Assembly: GCF_042675645.1 (NCBI RefSeq)
Contig: NZ_JBHTJH010000004.1
Span: 1,116,001 to 1,180,000, forward strand
Source of the DNA: Sungkyunkwania multivorans
Lineage (GTDB): Bacteria > Bacteroidota > Bacteroidia > Flavobacteriales > Flavobacteriaceae
Reading direction: 5' to 3'
DNA length: 64,000 nucleotides
The translations under genes were made by a program, and so were the position numbers. Below, piece after piece: positions 45,077 to 55,087 of the stretch (position 1 is the first letter of the stretch; the number at the start of each line of letters is the position of its first letter). Under the pieces are notes generated by a model. The model had not been told where the DNA came from. It saw only the letters and a program-made list of their open reading frames with translations, and did no database searches.

Positions 45077-45334
45077 TTAATTCGTCCCTAGCTCATCGGA
45101 CCTGGTATCATCGTTCTTACCTAGAGTGATATAATCGGAATATTCCTTTTGGAAGAATTCATTTTTCTCTTTCAACGAATGATGGAAATCATTGAGAAAT
45201 CCTAATTTTTCTCTCAATATCATATTTTCATTGGTCAATCGTTCTATTTCAAGCCTCATTGTCGCTAGCTGGTCTTCATGCACTTCGCTGGTGCTGTAAT
45301 TTTTGAAAAGCTTAAATAGAAAATTCATGGTCAT
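45077..45334 (-). CDS. Short coiled-coil protein
   Basis: 85 residues. Heptad-like region DQLATMRLEIERLTNENMIL followed by REKLGFLNDFHHSLKEKNEF; mostly helical, acidic end. A second ATG two codons in is equally possible. It lies alone between the carboxylase operon and a regulator gene. Function unknown, and its reality rests on codon composition and helical pattern only. Confidence 0.45.
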   Translation of the reverse strand: MTMNFLFKLFKNYSTSEVHEDQLATMRLEIERLTNENMILREKLGFLNDFHHSLKEKNEFFQKEYSDYITLGKNDDTRSDELGTN

Positions 45335-45630
45335 ATGGGGCTATTGGCCATTGATTACTCAACATCGATAAAAGTATTTCCTTTTCCTTGTCGCAACTAC
45401 AATTAAAAACCTCCAATTGTCGAAGGGGGAAATTGGAGGTGATTTAAAGTCAGCGTATGAAACAGATGTTCAATTCGCCATGATGAAATAGGGTTGGGGA
45501 ATTACTTTTGTTTCTGAAGCTAATATATTTCAGTTTCCTTAAATATGACAAGAATTAATATGGACAATTGATGGACAAAAGAACTAAGATTCTTTCGAAA
45601 TTCTAGTATTTAAGGACTCGGAACGATTTT
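45335..45630. other. Intergenic region with distal terminator
   Basis: No gene seen. A minus-strand terminator lies at 45404-45440, leaving about 190 nt of untranslated sequence after the TPR-LuxR gene stop at 45631. A 3'-UTR-derived small RNA would fit but has no direct support. Confidence 0.4.
45404..45440 (-). terminator. Distal terminator of the TPR-LuxR gene
   Basis: ACCTCCAATT (45409-45418) and AATTGGAGGT (45431-45440) form a perfect 10-bp stem; on the minus strand the stem is followed by TTTTTAATTG. Confidence 0.72.
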
Positions 45631-47325
45631 TTAAAACTCCTTTAAAAACATGTTGAGATCTACCTCCTTGGAAAGACCGAGCTTTTTTCTTAATCGGAAA
45701 CGGCTCTTATAGACGGATTGTGGACTCACATTCTGAAGCATGGCGATCTCAGGATTATCGATGTTAAGTCTAATAAGTGAACAGAGTCGTACTTCAGAGC
45801 GAGTAAGCTGTGGGAAATGCGCCCTTAACTTTTCATAGAATTCGTTGCTTAATTTTTCTACCCTATCCTTAAAATCGATAGTCCTATCCTCCACTTTGAT
45901 CTTACGAGCTACGTCTTTCTCCAAAAGTTGTAGCTGTTTTCCTTTAGTACGTCCTTTACTGCCCTTGATCACAGAAATCTTTTCCAATATCTCTTTGGCC
46001 CACTCTTGATTTTGAGAGATGTTCAAGGCAAAGTCGGCAAGGTCTCGTTTTTTAAGCTCCATTTCGGAAGCCAATAATTGGTTTTTCAGCGAGGCTGTGC
46101 GTGCCTTTTCTTCAATCAAGGCGTTCTCCGTACGAACTGCCAACAGCCTTTGCCTATTTTTAGCATAGATCAAATAAAGCCCTACAACAAGGAGAAGGCA
46201 AAAGAGCAGAACAAAGCTCAATCGCTGTTCTGCACGGTCTATTTCGCTCAATCGAATCTTCTTTTCTTTTTCTAAAGAATTTTGGGTTCTTTCCAACGCT
46301 ATCTTTCTAAAGAGCGTCTGATCTCCTAAGATATTCGCTTGGTCCAGTGCAGACAGACTATCCTTCATTCTTATGAGCCTATCAGAACAAATTCCCGCCT
46401 GTGTCAAGGCACCAACACCCCTGTAATAGTCACCTTGTGTTTTAATGAGCAGCAGCCGCGTCTTAATGCTATCATCATAGGGAGGGGCATTCTTAAAATA
46501 CCGTTCTACTTCTTTGATCAGTTCAATGGCTTTTGTAAAATGATTCAATTTCATTTCTACATCGGCCAATTGCAGTCCAGCCCTAAACCAACGTTCATAG
46601 TCTTTAGTGCCGTTTTGGATATTCTTCCCATAAAATTCATAATTGATAGTAAAAAGTTTTTTTGCTTCCTCATACCTTTTTTCAGTCATATGAACCAATG
46701 CAATATTGTCATAGATGCTCCACTGCAAGGCGAACTTTTCTCTAGCTGAATTTGGAAATTCATACATTTTGTTGAAGTAGTATAACGCGGAATCATTATT
46801 CTTTAAATTGTCGTAAAAATGTATTCCGAAATTGTTGAGACTCCCTAGAGTATGAGCCGTTTTCGAATTTGGGAGCTTTTGGTTATGGGCGATGATCGCT
46901 CTATATGTGGCGGTAGCGCTATCATACTTTCTTAGGGCTATCTGACCAATGGCAATGTAAGAGGACAGGTGGATATACTTATCTGTATAATTTAATTTCT
47001 TGGCGTAGATAGCAGCACTTTTGGCATTGTATACCCATTCATCGAGGAACTGTCTAGCTAAGAACCATCGTAAATATTTCGAGTGAAAATCAAATTTTAA
47101 TGTATCATTGGAAGCTTCTTCAATCAATTCGGTTCCTTGGTAATAGATTTCCATAGCCCGTACTGTGGACTTCTCCGGGTCACTTGAAAGAGAGGAGAAC
47201 TCTTTGAGCAGCGACTCCAATTTTTTGTCGGCCTCATTGTTTTGGAGTTCAATCTGCGCCCATGATGATTGCACAAAAAGAAGGGCAATGAATAGGGACA
47301 TTATGGGGGTCAATGTTTTGGTCAT
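45631..47325 (-). CDS. TPR regulator with LuxR-type HTH
   Basis: 564 residues. Signal peptide (SSWAQ), TPR-like helices to about 340, one transmembrane helix (LSFVLLFCLLLVVGLYLIYA), a coiled coil (ENALIEEKARTASLKNQLLA), and a C-terminal LuxR-type HTH (RSEVRLCSLIRLNIDNPEIA, VSPQSVYKSRFRLRKKLG). This is the second envelope-spanning one-component regulator in the window. It reads away from acs, which ends 128 nt upstream, so may or may not regulate the acetate genes. Confidence 0.82.
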   Translation of the reverse strand: MTKTLTPIMSLFIALLFVQSSWAQIELQNNEADKKLESLLKEFSSLSSDPEKSTVRAMEIYYQGTELIEEASNDTLKFDFHSKYLRWFLARQFLDEWVYNAKSAAIYAKKLNYTDKYIHLSSYIAIGQIALRKYDSATATYRAIIAHNQKLPNSKTAHTLGSLNNFGIHFYDNLKNNDSALYYFNKMYEFPNSAREKFALQWSIYDNIALVHMTEKRYEEAKKLFTINYEFYGKNIQNGTKDYERWFRAGLQLADVEMKLNHFTKAIELIKEVERYFKNAPPYDDSIKTRLLLIKTQGDYYRGVGALTQAGICSDRLIRMKDSLSALDQANILGDQTLFRKIALERTQNSLEKEKKIRLSEIDRAEQRLSFVLLFCLLLVVGLYLIYAKNRQRLLAVRTENALIEEKARTASLKNQLLASEMELKKRDLADFALNISQNQEWAKEILEKISVIKGSKGRTKGKQLQLLEKDVARKIKVEDRTIDFKDRVEKLSNEFYEKLRAHFPQLTRSEVRLCSLIRLNIDNPEIAMLQNVSPQSVYKSRFRLRKKLGLSKEVDLNMFLKEF

Positions 47326-47453
47326 TCAATATTCATAAGTAAGTAAACCATCACAAAAATATGAAATTGAATATTGACAACCACAGAATCCCAGATTCGA
47401 AAAGCCCTTGAGCCATGGGAGCGAGTTCCCATCTTTTAATCTTATTTCAAAGC

Positions 47454-49361
47454 TTACAACGCCTCCTCCATGATCTTCTCTACCACTTCCGGATTCAATA
47501 AGGTTGAAGTGTCCCCTAGATTGGACGTGTCCTTAGAGGCGATCTTTCTTAAGATTCTTCGCATGATCTTCCCACTACGCGTTTTAGGAAGTCCTGGCAC
47601 AAATTGTATCTTATCTAACTTAGCAATGGGTCCAATACGATCGGTTATCTGTTGATTGACTTCCTTACCAAGGTTATCACGATCACGAGATTCTCCTGTT
47701 TCTTTTAGTATGATAAAACCATACAAGGCATTTCCTTTGATATCGTGCGGAAAACCAACAATGGCAGATTCTGCTACTGCGGGATGCTCGTTGATCGCAT
47801 CTTCGATTGGTGCCGTACCTAGGTTATGTCCAGAAACGATGATCACATCGTCTACCCTACCCGTAATTCGATAATAGCCAACCTCGTCTCGCAAGGCGCC
47901 ATCTCCTGTAAAATAGTGATTAGGATAAGCCGAGAAATAGGTATCCTTATAACGCTGATGATCCCCCCAGATGGTACGCGCCATCGATGGCCATGGAAAT
48001 TTTATACACAAACGACCGTCTACTTGATTTCCAGTGATCTCTTTGCCGTCCTCGTCCATCAGGGCGGGCTGCACACCAGGCATTGGCAAGGTTGCGTAAG
48101 TGGGTTTGGTAGGCGTGGCAAAAGGGATCGGTGAAATGAGTATACCACCGGTCTCGGTCTGCCACCAAGTGTCGACAATGGGGGATTTTTTGGCTCCCAC
48201 ATGATCGTTGTACCAATGCCAGGCCTCTTCGTTGATAGGCTCTCCCACCGTGCCGAGTACCTTAAGACTCGAAAGGTCGTGATTGGTGACATAATCTAAA
48301 TTCTCCTTTGCCAAGGCTCTGATCGCCGTTGGTGCCGTATAGAATTGTGTGATCTTGTGTTTCTGAACGATGTCCCAAAAGCGGCCAAAGTCTGGATAGG
48401 ATGGCACGCCTTCAAACATTACGGTAGTAGCGCCATTGGCCAATGGTCCGTAAACGATATAGGAATGTCCCGTGATCCAACCGATATCGGCTGTGCACCA
48501 ATAGATATCATCCTCTCTATACTGAAAGACGTTTTTAAAGGTATAAGCCGTGTATACCATATAGCCGGCCGTGGTATGCATCATCCCTTTTGGCCGTCCT
48601 GTCGATCCCGAAGTGTAAAGAATGAACAGCGGGTCTTCAGCATCCATGATCTCTGGGTCACAGTCTTGATAGGCATTGTCTAGCAACGGCTGCAACCATT
48701 GGTCTCGGCCTTCTTTCATGTTGATTTCGACATTGATCCGTTTTACTACCAACACAGTTTCTACACACGGGCAGTGTTCCAGTGCATCATCCACGATACC
48801 TTTTAGATCGATCGTCTTGGCCCCACGATACGAACCGTCGGAGGTGATGACCATCTTTGCTTCGCAATCATTGATGCGGGTTGCCAAGGCGGTTGAAGAA
48901 AATCCTGCAAAGACGACCGAATGAATCGCTCCGATGCGGGCACAGGCCAAAACCGAAATAGCGAGTTCTGGAATCATTGGGAGATAAATGCAAACTCTAT
49001 CACCCTTTTTTACGCCCTTCTCCTTTAATACATTGGCGAATTTACAAACACGCTCGTACAATTGCCTGTAGGTAATATGCTGCGTTTCTTCCTTCGGATC
49101 GTTCGGTTCGAATAAGATGGCGGTCTTGTTGCCACGTATATGCAAATGTCTGTCGATACAGTTCTCGGTGATGTTCAGTTTGGCGCCTTCAAACCATTTT
49201 ATCGATGGTTTTTCAAAGTCCCAATCAAGCACCTTGTCCCAGCGCTTGCGCCATAAGAAGTGCTCTTCTGCTATCTCTTCCCAAAAACTCTGTGGGTTAC
49301 GTACCGATTTTCTATAGACTTGATAATATTCTTCAAGATTCTTAATATGATAATTGCTCAT
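47454..49361 (-). CDS. acs: Acetate--CoA ligase
   Basis: 635 residues. Adenylation core YTSGSTGRPKGMMHTTAGY, the Trp-gated acetate pocket region VDTWWQTETGG, and the C-terminal catalytic lysine in PKTRSGKIMRRILRK. It makes acetyl-CoA from acetate, ATP and CoA via acetyl-AMP. Adjacent symporter, kinase and porin genes make this an acetate scavenging locus. The C-terminal Lys is the usual target of reversible acetylation. Confidence 0.94.
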   Translation of the reverse strand: MSNYHIKNLEEYYQVYRKSVRNPQSFWEEIAEEHFLWRKRWDKVLDWDFEKPSIKWFEGAKLNITENCIDRHLHIRGNKTAILFEPNDPKEETQHITYRQLYERVCKFANVLKEKGVKKGDRVCIYLPMIPELAISVLACARIGAIHSVVFAGFSSTALATRINDCEAKMVITSDGSYRGAKTIDLKGIVDDALEHCPCVETVLVVKRINVEINMKEGRDQWLQPLLDNAYQDCDPEIMDAEDPLFILYTSGSTGRPKGMMHTTAGYMVYTAYTFKNVFQYREDDIYWCTADIGWITGHSYIVYGPLANGATTVMFEGVPSYPDFGRFWDIVQKHKITQFYTAPTAIRALAKENLDYVTNHDLSSLKVLGTVGEPINEEAWHWYNDHVGAKKSPIVDTWWQTETGGILISPIPFATPTKPTYATLPMPGVQPALMDEDGKEITGNQVDGRLCIKFPWPSMARTIWGDHQRYKDTYFSAYPNHYFTGDGALRDEVGYYRITGRVDDVIIVSGHNLGTAPIEDAINEHPAVAESAIVGFPHDIKGNALYGFIILKETGESRDRDNLGKEVNQQITDRIGPIAKLDKIQFVPGLPKTRSGKIMRRILRKIASKDTSNLGDTSTLLNPEVVEKIMEEAL

Positions 49362-49412
49362 TGTAGTTGGTTTTTATTGTTTGTTATTAATAGTTAATTA
49401 CTTTGATCAACG

Positions 49413-49634
49413 TTAAACTCTTTTTTTGGACTTGAACAGCCCAAACCAGTTGGGATTAAGTACTTTCAACTTAATGAAAACCCAGATGATCACTACAAAA
49501 CATAAACCCATCACAATGGAGTTCAAAGGGCTTATCGGTGTTTCGCTTTCATACTTGAAGCGAAGGTATAAGGAAGCTAAAGCGTAAATACTTATAAGAA
49601 TATCGGACGCTAAGGGGTTTAATCGAAATCTCAT
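49413..49634 (-). CDS. Small membrane protein upstream of acs
   Basis: 73 residues with two transmembrane helices (about 8-25 and 40-59) and a basic C-terminus (FGLFKSKKRV). It lies between the response regulator and acs with 49-51 nt gaps and is likely co-transcribed. Similar small proteins occur beside ActP-type loci; no named family recalled with certainty. Confidence 0.6.
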   Translation of the reverse strand: MRFRLNPLASDILISIYALASLYLRFKYESETPISPLNSIVMGLCFVVIIWVFIKLKVLNPNWFGLFKSKKRV

Positions 49635-49683
49635 CTTTCCTAACTTAAATTGAACAATAATTATTTATACACAAGACCCGTGA

Positions 49684-50046
49684 TCAATTGAGGAGCTCCT
49701 CGATCTCCGAAACTAACTTCTTTACCGAAAATGGCTTTGTGAGATACTTATCAGCTCCTAGTTGCATTCCTTTTTCTATATCAGCTGCTTTGTTCTTTGC
49801 TGACAGGAAGACAACTTTGGTATTCCTTAAGGATGCATCATCCTTTATCTGCCTTAAAGTTTCATAACCGTCCACATCAGGCATCATTATATCCAACAGG
49901 ATAAGGTCTGGCAAATTTTCCTTTGCGATCTGCATGGCCTCTCCTCCATCTCTTGCGATATACACTTCAAAATTCTTTTTCTTAAAGGTATATTCAAGAG
50001 ACATTACAATGTTTGGTTCATCGTCAACAATTAAAATCTTCTTCAT
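49684..50046 (-). CDS. Response regulator, receiver domain only
   Basis: 120 residues, a stand-alone CheY-like receiver. Acid pocket DDEPN at the N-terminus, phospho-acceptor Asp in LILLDIMMPDVDG, switch Ser in FLSAKNK, and KP in YLTKPFS. No output domain, so it must act through another protein. Its ATG overlaps the kinase stop by 4 nt; they are cognate partners. Confidence 0.9.
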   Translation of the reverse strand: MKKILIVDDEPNIVMSLEYTFKKKNFEVYIARDGGEAMQIAKENLPDLILLDIMMPDVDGYETLRQIKDDASLRNTKVVFLSAKNKAADIEKGMQLGADKYLTKPFSVKKLVSEIEELLN

Positions 50047-52736
50047 GTTTTTGTATGTGGTATGGTGAACACAAATCGCGCTCCCTTTTTATATTTTTTA
50101 TCAACCCAGATCTTGCCTTTATGACTTTCGATGATCTTTTTACTAATGGACAATCCCAATCCGCTACCTAGGGGTTTCTTAATGTTTTGATGCTTGGCCT
50201 GATAGAATTTGTCAAAGACGAACTTGATGTCTTCCTTCGGTATTCCTTTACCGTTGTCTTCTATCGACACTTGTATCTTGTCTTTCTTTTTTTGAGCGTT
50301 CACTTTAATTGGGCCATCCTCTGGTTCGGTGAACTTGATCGCGTTGCTGAGCAAATTTGTGAGTACTTGGAGCATGCGGTCTTCATCATATTGCGCGTTG
50401 ATCTCTTGGCCGTTTTGAAATTCTACGCATACTCCTTTCTTGGAAGCGATCTGCGAAACCCCTCTGATGGCTTTCTCAATGGTCACTTCAATTTGATTGT
50501 TACCTATTGCCAATTCTTCTCTTCCGTTGGAAAGTTTTTCAAGGTCCAAGATATTATGAATCAAGGTGACCAACCGATCAGAATCACGAGCAATATTGGT
50601 GAGAAACTTGTTCTTTAGATCTTCGGGCATCTCGTCGTCTTCGACCAATACCTCCGATGCCGCTTTAATTGATGTTATGGGTGTTTTTAATTCATGAGCA
50701 ACGGTATCTAGGAACTCATCTTTTATACGGTCTTGCTCTAACAATTCTTCGTTGGCGTCTTTTAATTGGTCTGCCAGTTGTGTAAGCTCTTGCGACTTTT
50801 CTTTTAATGCCTTATTCGTTGCAATGGTCTCTTTGGATTCTTCTAAGATCTTCAAGACTTCGACAAGGCTCACAGGTTGCTCTTTTGCTACACTTGCAAT
50901 AAGGATTCTGGCAGAGGCGCTGCCGATACTTCCCGTTAAGAGCTTTTCAGAAAAATTGACCAATCGTGCATCTGCCCGTTCTTCGGAATCGGATATGTTG
51001 TATTTAAGGTTGAAGATCCGCAATGCGCGTTCTGTTCTTTCCTTGCCCAAAAAACGTTTTAGCATATCTCTGATATCCGTGACGTAGGCTTCTCCCTTCC
51101 ACACAAAAGCACCCTCTTGTAAATTGCTATAATTGCTGCTATTCACAAACATTTCGGCATAATTACGTTCTCTATAGTTTCCCTTGGAAAGCAACGAAAA
51201 GGTCAAAAAACTAAAAATATTGAAGAGCATGCTCCAAAAGAACGCGTGTGCTTCTTGCCCCAGAAAATCCAAACCAAAGAGCTGATAAGGTCTTAGCAGG
51301 TCTACACCGAACAATCCTTTATCAATAAAAGAAGTGTTCCCCGTTAAAACGGTGACGATCAATGGACTGATCAGGGTGTAAATGACCACTAGCATTCCAG
51401 TGACCATCCCTATTTTGGCTGCTTTTGCGGAACCGCGATTCCAGAAAAGACCGATAAAAAATGATGGTGCCAATTGTGTTATTACTACAAAAGAAATAAG
51501 CCCAATAGAATATAAGGAAAGCTCGTAGGAGAAGTTGACATAAAAAAGATAGGCCAGAATGATGAGCGAGAAGATCGAGATTCTCCGAATGTTCTTAATA
51601 TAATTTGAATTCTTTTCGGGATCCCCTTTGATGAACTTAGCTAAGAACCCATAAGGAATCACCAAGTTGTTGCTCACCATGGTAGACAATGCCAATGTAG
51701 AAACTACGACCATAGAAATGACGGCAGAGAATCCACCGAAAAACACCAACATCGCCAAAAAGATATTGTCTTGCTGAAGTGGGAGCAATAACGTAAAGTA
51801 GTCGTTATTCACTTCAGTAGGTAGCCTCAATTTTCCGGCCCATGCAATGAAGATCACAAAAATATTGAACAGGAGCAGGTACAATGGAAAAAGCCAAATG
51901 GCCTTTTTTAAATATCGCTCGCGGTCATTCTCTACGACTGCAACATGAAATTGTCTCGGTAAAAGAAATATGGCAAAGAAAGATAGGGCAATGGTAAAAA
52001 GCCAGTTAAACCCGAACTCTAAGCCATTGTAGGAAGTAATACGTTCAAAGTCGCTTAAATTAGATGCCTTTTGGTATACGTCGATAGTGCCATCAAACAA
52101 ATAGTAGGTAACATAGATTCCAATGACAAGAAAAAAGGCAAGCTTTAAAATGGACTCAAAGGCCACCGTAGTCATGATTCCCTTTCTCCGTTGGGAGGCA
52201 TCTGTAGCCTGGGTACCAAAAAATGCAACAAAAATGGCCAATAGCACAGCTATGTAGAAGGTAGAGTCATCCAGCACAGAGGTGGAGGCATAACTGGTTT
52301 CGTCGGTAATGATCTCAAAAGTCTCGGAGATTGCCTTTAGCTGTAGAGATATATAGGGAACGATACCAAACACGCAGATGATCGTGACCAAGGCTCCAAG
52401 AGACCGATTGTTCCCATAACGAAGTGAAATAAAATCTGCAATACTAGAGATCTTGTGCTGTTTAGAAATGCGGATGATCTTCCTCATGAGAACGACCCAT
52501 AAGGGCATTGCTATCACAGGGCCAAGATAAATAGCTAGAAAGTTGATTCCGGTTCGGGACGCGATTCCCACACTTCCATAATACGTCCATGCAGAACAAT
52601 AAACTGCCAACGAAAGCACATAGATGTATGGGTTGTTCACCCATTTGCTCTTTGAATTGCGCTCAGCCCAAAAAGCTATTCCGAATAAACATCCCAAATA
52701 GATAATAATCACCCCTATGAGAAGATAGTTATTCAT
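50043..52736 (-). CDS. Sodium:solute symporter-histidine kinase fusion
   Basis: 897 residues. The first ~480 residues are a 13-helix sodium:solute symporter (SSS) domain; then a linker, coiled coil, and a histidine kinase: H-box DTVAHELKTPITSIK, N-box LTNLLSNAIKF, G1 DNGKGIP, G2 GSGLGLSISK. The design matches CbrA-type sensors, which couple transport or substrate sensing to phosphorylation. Beside acs and an ActP homologue the likely signal is acetate or a related carboxylate (inference). Confidence 0.88.
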   Translation of the reverse strand: MNNYLLIGVIIIYLGCLFGIAFWAERNSKSKWVNNPYIYVLSLAVYCSAWTYYGSVGIASRTGINFLAIYLGPVIAMPLWVVLMRKIIRISKQHKISSIADFISLRYGNNRSLGALVTIICVFGIVPYISLQLKAISETFEIITDETSYASTSVLDDSTFYIAVLLAIFVAFFGTQATDASQRRKGIMTTVAFESILKLAFFLVIGIYVTYYLFDGTIDVYQKASNLSDFERITSYNGLEFGFNWLFTIALSFFAIFLLPRQFHVAVVENDRERYLKKAIWLFPLYLLLFNIFVIFIAWAGKLRLPTEVNNDYFTLLLPLQQDNIFLAMLVFFGGFSAVISMVVVSTLALSTMVSNNLVIPYGFLAKFIKGDPEKNSNYIKNIRRISIFSLIILAYLFYVNFSYELSLYSIGLISFVVITQLAPSFFIGLFWNRGSAKAAKIGMVTGMLVVIYTLISPLIVTVLTGNTSFIDKGLFGVDLLRPYQLFGLDFLGQEAHAFFWSMLFNIFSFLTFSLLSKGNYRERNYAEMFVNSSNYSNLQEGAFVWKGEAYVTDIRDMLKRFLGKERTERALRIFNLKYNISDSEERADARLVNFSEKLLTGSIGSASARILIASVAKEQPVSLVEVLKILEESKETIATNKALKEKSQELTQLADQLKDANEELLEQDRIKDEFLDTVAHELKTPITSIKAASEVLVEDDEMPEDLKNKFLTNIARDSDRLVTLIHNILDLEKLSNGREELAIGNNQIEVTIEKAIRGVSQIASKKGVCVEFQNGQEINAQYDEDRMLQVLTNLLSNAIKFTEPEDGPIKVNAQKKKDKIQVSIEDNGKGIPKEDIKFVFDKFYQAKHQNIKKPLGSGLGLSISKKIIESHKGKIWVDKKYKKGARFVFTIPHTKT

Positions 52737-52923
52737 AATGCCTCTTTAGGATGAGGAATGAAACTAGGATGGCAACTGCCCAAAGTAGAAAAATAAAAAA
52801 ATAGATGCTTGGAAACCCAAAGAAGCTGGCTTCTTGGTCAAATATCATCACGAGAGGGACATTCAATAGAAATAGCAAGGTCAATGATAGGACCACTAAC
52901 TTTTGTTCATGCCTCTTTTTCAT
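52729..52923 (-). CDS. Small two-helix membrane protein
   Basis: 64 residues: basic N-terminus MKKRHEQK, helices about 9-29 and 36-58. The stop overlaps the symporter-kinase start by 8 nt, so expression is coupled. Possibly a small subunit for the SSS domain of the kinase, by analogy with DUF4212 and ActP (speculative). Confidence 0.6.
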   Translation of the reverse strand: MKKRHEQKLVVLSLTLLFLLNVPLVMIFDQEASFFGFPSIYFFIFLLWAVAILVSFLILKRHYE

Positions 52924-52956
52924 TTTTCAAGATTTTGGTTGGACTCTTAAAGTTAG

Positions 52957-52994
52957 AAAAAAAACGGTGTTGGCCATAGTGCGCAACACCGTTT
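52957..52994 (-). terminator. Terminator between actP-like and kinase genes
   Basis: On the minus strand CGGTGTTG and CAACACCG (52984-52991 and 52965-52972) form an 8-bp stem, extended by A-T pairs, followed by T8. It lies 18 nt after the symporter stop, so the porin-DUF4212-symporter unit ends here and the kinase genes need read-through or their own promoter. Confidence 0.85.
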
Positions 52995-53011
52995 ATCTAA
53001 CTAACGTTTTA

Positions 53012-54787
53012 TCAATGTGAGGAAGCATCCCCTGCTCCGCTTGGGATCCTGATATGTTCAACGATCTCCTGAACATCTTCTGGTGGTGCAGCTGTTAATC
53101 TGGAAACGACAACAGAAACTACCACATTTACGATCATGGCGATCGTTCCGAAGCCTTCGGGCGATGTGCCAAACCACCACTCGCTTGCCGGACGAGCATC
53201 CATAACACCTATCAATCCTGTCTTATAACGGATCATATAGAACAGCATCAAAGTAATTCCGACGATCATCCCAGTGACGGCTCCTTGCCTATTCATTCGC
53301 TTGTCGAATATTCCTAGAATGATGGCAGGGAAGAACGAGGCCGCTGCGAGCCCAAAGGCCAGCGCCACGACCGCCGCCACAAATCCCGGCGGATAAATTC
53401 CGAAGAGACCAGCGATAATGATAGCAACAAGAATACTAATACGTGCTGCCCAAAGTTCTCCTTTTTCAGAAATATTCGGTTTGATCTGCTTTTTTATCAA
53501 ATCGTGTGATATCGACGTTGAGATCACCAAAAGAAGTCCTGCGGCTGTAGAGAGAGCTGCTGCAAGTCCACCTGCGGCAACTAGTGCAATTACCCAGTTT
53601 GGTAAATTGGCAATTTCAGGATTGGCGAGTACCATGATATCACGATCAACATATAATTCATTCTTGCCATCATTGGCATTAGAGATCATTCGTTCTCCAT
53701 GAGTTCCTCTTTCGGCCATGTAAACCGGTTTCTTACCATCCAAGGCACTTCCAGCTACATACTGAATCTTTCCATCGTTGTTCTTATCGGACCATGCGAT
53801 AAGACCAGTATTTTCCCAATTCTTAAACCATTCTGGTACATCGGTATACGGCGTTTCACTTACTGTTTCGATGAGATTTGTTCTTGCGAATACTGCGATT
53901 GCAGGTGCGGTGGTATAAAGTATTGCAATGAATAACAATGCCAGGCCTGCAGATTTACGGGCGTCCTTTACTTTAGGGACCGTAAAGAAACGTACAATAA
54001 CGTGAGGCAGCCCTGCCGTACCTACCATTAGTGCCAAGGTTATCGCAAAAACATCCCAGGTCGATTTGGTGCCATCGGTATATTCATTGAATCCGAGTTG
54101 TGTATGTAAGGTATCTAGCTTATCTAAAAGGAAAGCCCCTCCTTCCACTTTGCCACCCATTCCAATCTGAGGAATTGGGTTTCCTGTCATCTGCATCGAA
54201 ATAAAGAATGCGGGCACCATAAAGGCGAAGATCAATACACAATATTGAGCAACCTGGGTGTATGTGATACCCTTCATTCCGCCTAAAAAGGCAAAAACGA
54301 GTACTACGGACATGCCAATGATCACTCCGATGTTGATATCCACCTGCAAAAATTGTGAGAATACAATTCCTACTCCCCTCATTTGACCAGCCACATAGGT
54401 GAATGACACGATCAATGCACAAATAACCGCAACGGTTCTTGCTGTATTGGAATAATATCTATCTCCTATAAAATCGGGGACGGTGAATTTTCCAAACTTT
54501 CTTAGATACGGTGCCAACAGCAACGCTAGAAGTACATAACCTCCTGTCCAGCCCATTAGGAATACCGAACCATCATATCCCATGAAGGAGATCAACCCCG
54601 CCATCGAGATAAAGGAGGCTGCACTCATCCAGTCTGCTGCTGTAGCCATTCCGTTAGCTAATGGAGAAACCCCACCACCAGCTACATAAAACTCTTTTGT
54701 AGAACCTGCTCTTGCCCATATTGCTATTCCGAAATAGAGGGCAAAAGTAATCCCAACTAAAATCCATGTCCATGCTTGAACGCTCAT
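53012..54787 (-). CDS. ActP-like cation/acetate symporter (VC_2705 subfamily)
   Basis: 591 residues, about 13 transmembrane helices. N-terminal FYVAGGGVSPLANGMATAAD and MSAASFISMAGLISFMGYDG are typical of the SSS family near ActP. It is longer than E. coli ActP because of an ~80-residue loop that includes DKNNDGKIQ, which looks like an EF-hand-type calcium loop. The small DUF4212 gene precedes it, the known pairing of this subfamily. Likely takes up acetate with Na+ for acs. Confidence 0.88.
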   Translation of the reverse strand: MSVQAWTWILVGITFALYFGIAIWARAGSTKEFYVAGGGVSPLANGMATAADWMSAASFISMAGLISFMGYDGSVFLMGWTGGYVLLALLLAPYLRKFGKFTVPDFIGDRYYSNTARTVAVICALIVSFTYVAGQMRGVGIVFSQFLQVDINIGVIIGMSVVLVFAFLGGMKGITYTQVAQYCVLIFAFMVPAFFISMQMTGNPIPQIGMGGKVEGGAFLLDKLDTLHTQLGFNEYTDGTKSTWDVFAITLALMVGTAGLPHVIVRFFTVPKVKDARKSAGLALLFIAILYTTAPAIAVFARTNLIETVSETPYTDVPEWFKNWENTGLIAWSDKNNDGKIQYVAGSALDGKKPVYMAERGTHGERMISNANDGKNELYVDRDIMVLANPEIANLPNWVIALVAAGGLAAALSTAAGLLLVISTSISHDLIKKQIKPNISEKGELWAARISILVAIIIAGLFGIYPPGFVAAVVALAFGLAAASFFPAIILGIFDKRMNRQGAVTGMIVGITLMLFYMIRYKTGLIGVMDARPASEWWFGTSPEGFGTIAMIVNVVVSVVVSRLTAAPPEDVQEIVEHIRIPSGAGDASSH

Positions 54788-54817
54788 AATACTATTATTT
54801 TTGGTTAGTAATTAGGA

Positions 54818-55075
54818 TTACTCGTCGTAACCATATTTTTTATCTAGTTTGTTCATCAACCTCACGTATACAAAAATGAGTATCACAAAAGTGTAGATAG
54901 AACCTTGTTGGGCAAACCAAAATCCAAGTTTGAATCCGCCGAGTCGAATGGTGTTCAAGGCGTCCTTGAACAATATTCCTGCTCCGTAGGAAACCACAAA
55001 CCAAATAGCCAATAAAATGATCAGGTATTTAAGGTTCTCTTTCCAATAAGCTACCGCTCTCTCTCTGTCAGTCAT
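54818..55075 (-). CDS. DUF4212 small subunit of the sodium:solute symporter
   Basis: 85 residues, two transmembrane helices, with the family marks REKRAVAYWKENLKY-like start (here RERAVAYWKENLKYL) and FWFAQQGSIYTFVILIFVY. DUF4212 proteins are always found with VC_2705-type symporters. It starts 12 nt after the porin gene and ends 30 nt before the symporter. Confidence 0.9.
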   Translation of the reverse strand: MTDRERAVAYWKENLKYLIILLAIWFVVSYGAGILFKDALNTIRLGGFKLGFWFAQQGSIYTFVILIFVYVRLMNKLDKKYGYDE

Positions 55076-55087
55076 AGTTTTAGGTTT

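Noticed and set aside
46339..46749. 136-codon plus-strand frame inside the TPR-LuxR gene
   Set aside because: Antisense to a clear multi-domain regulator; no recognisable domain.
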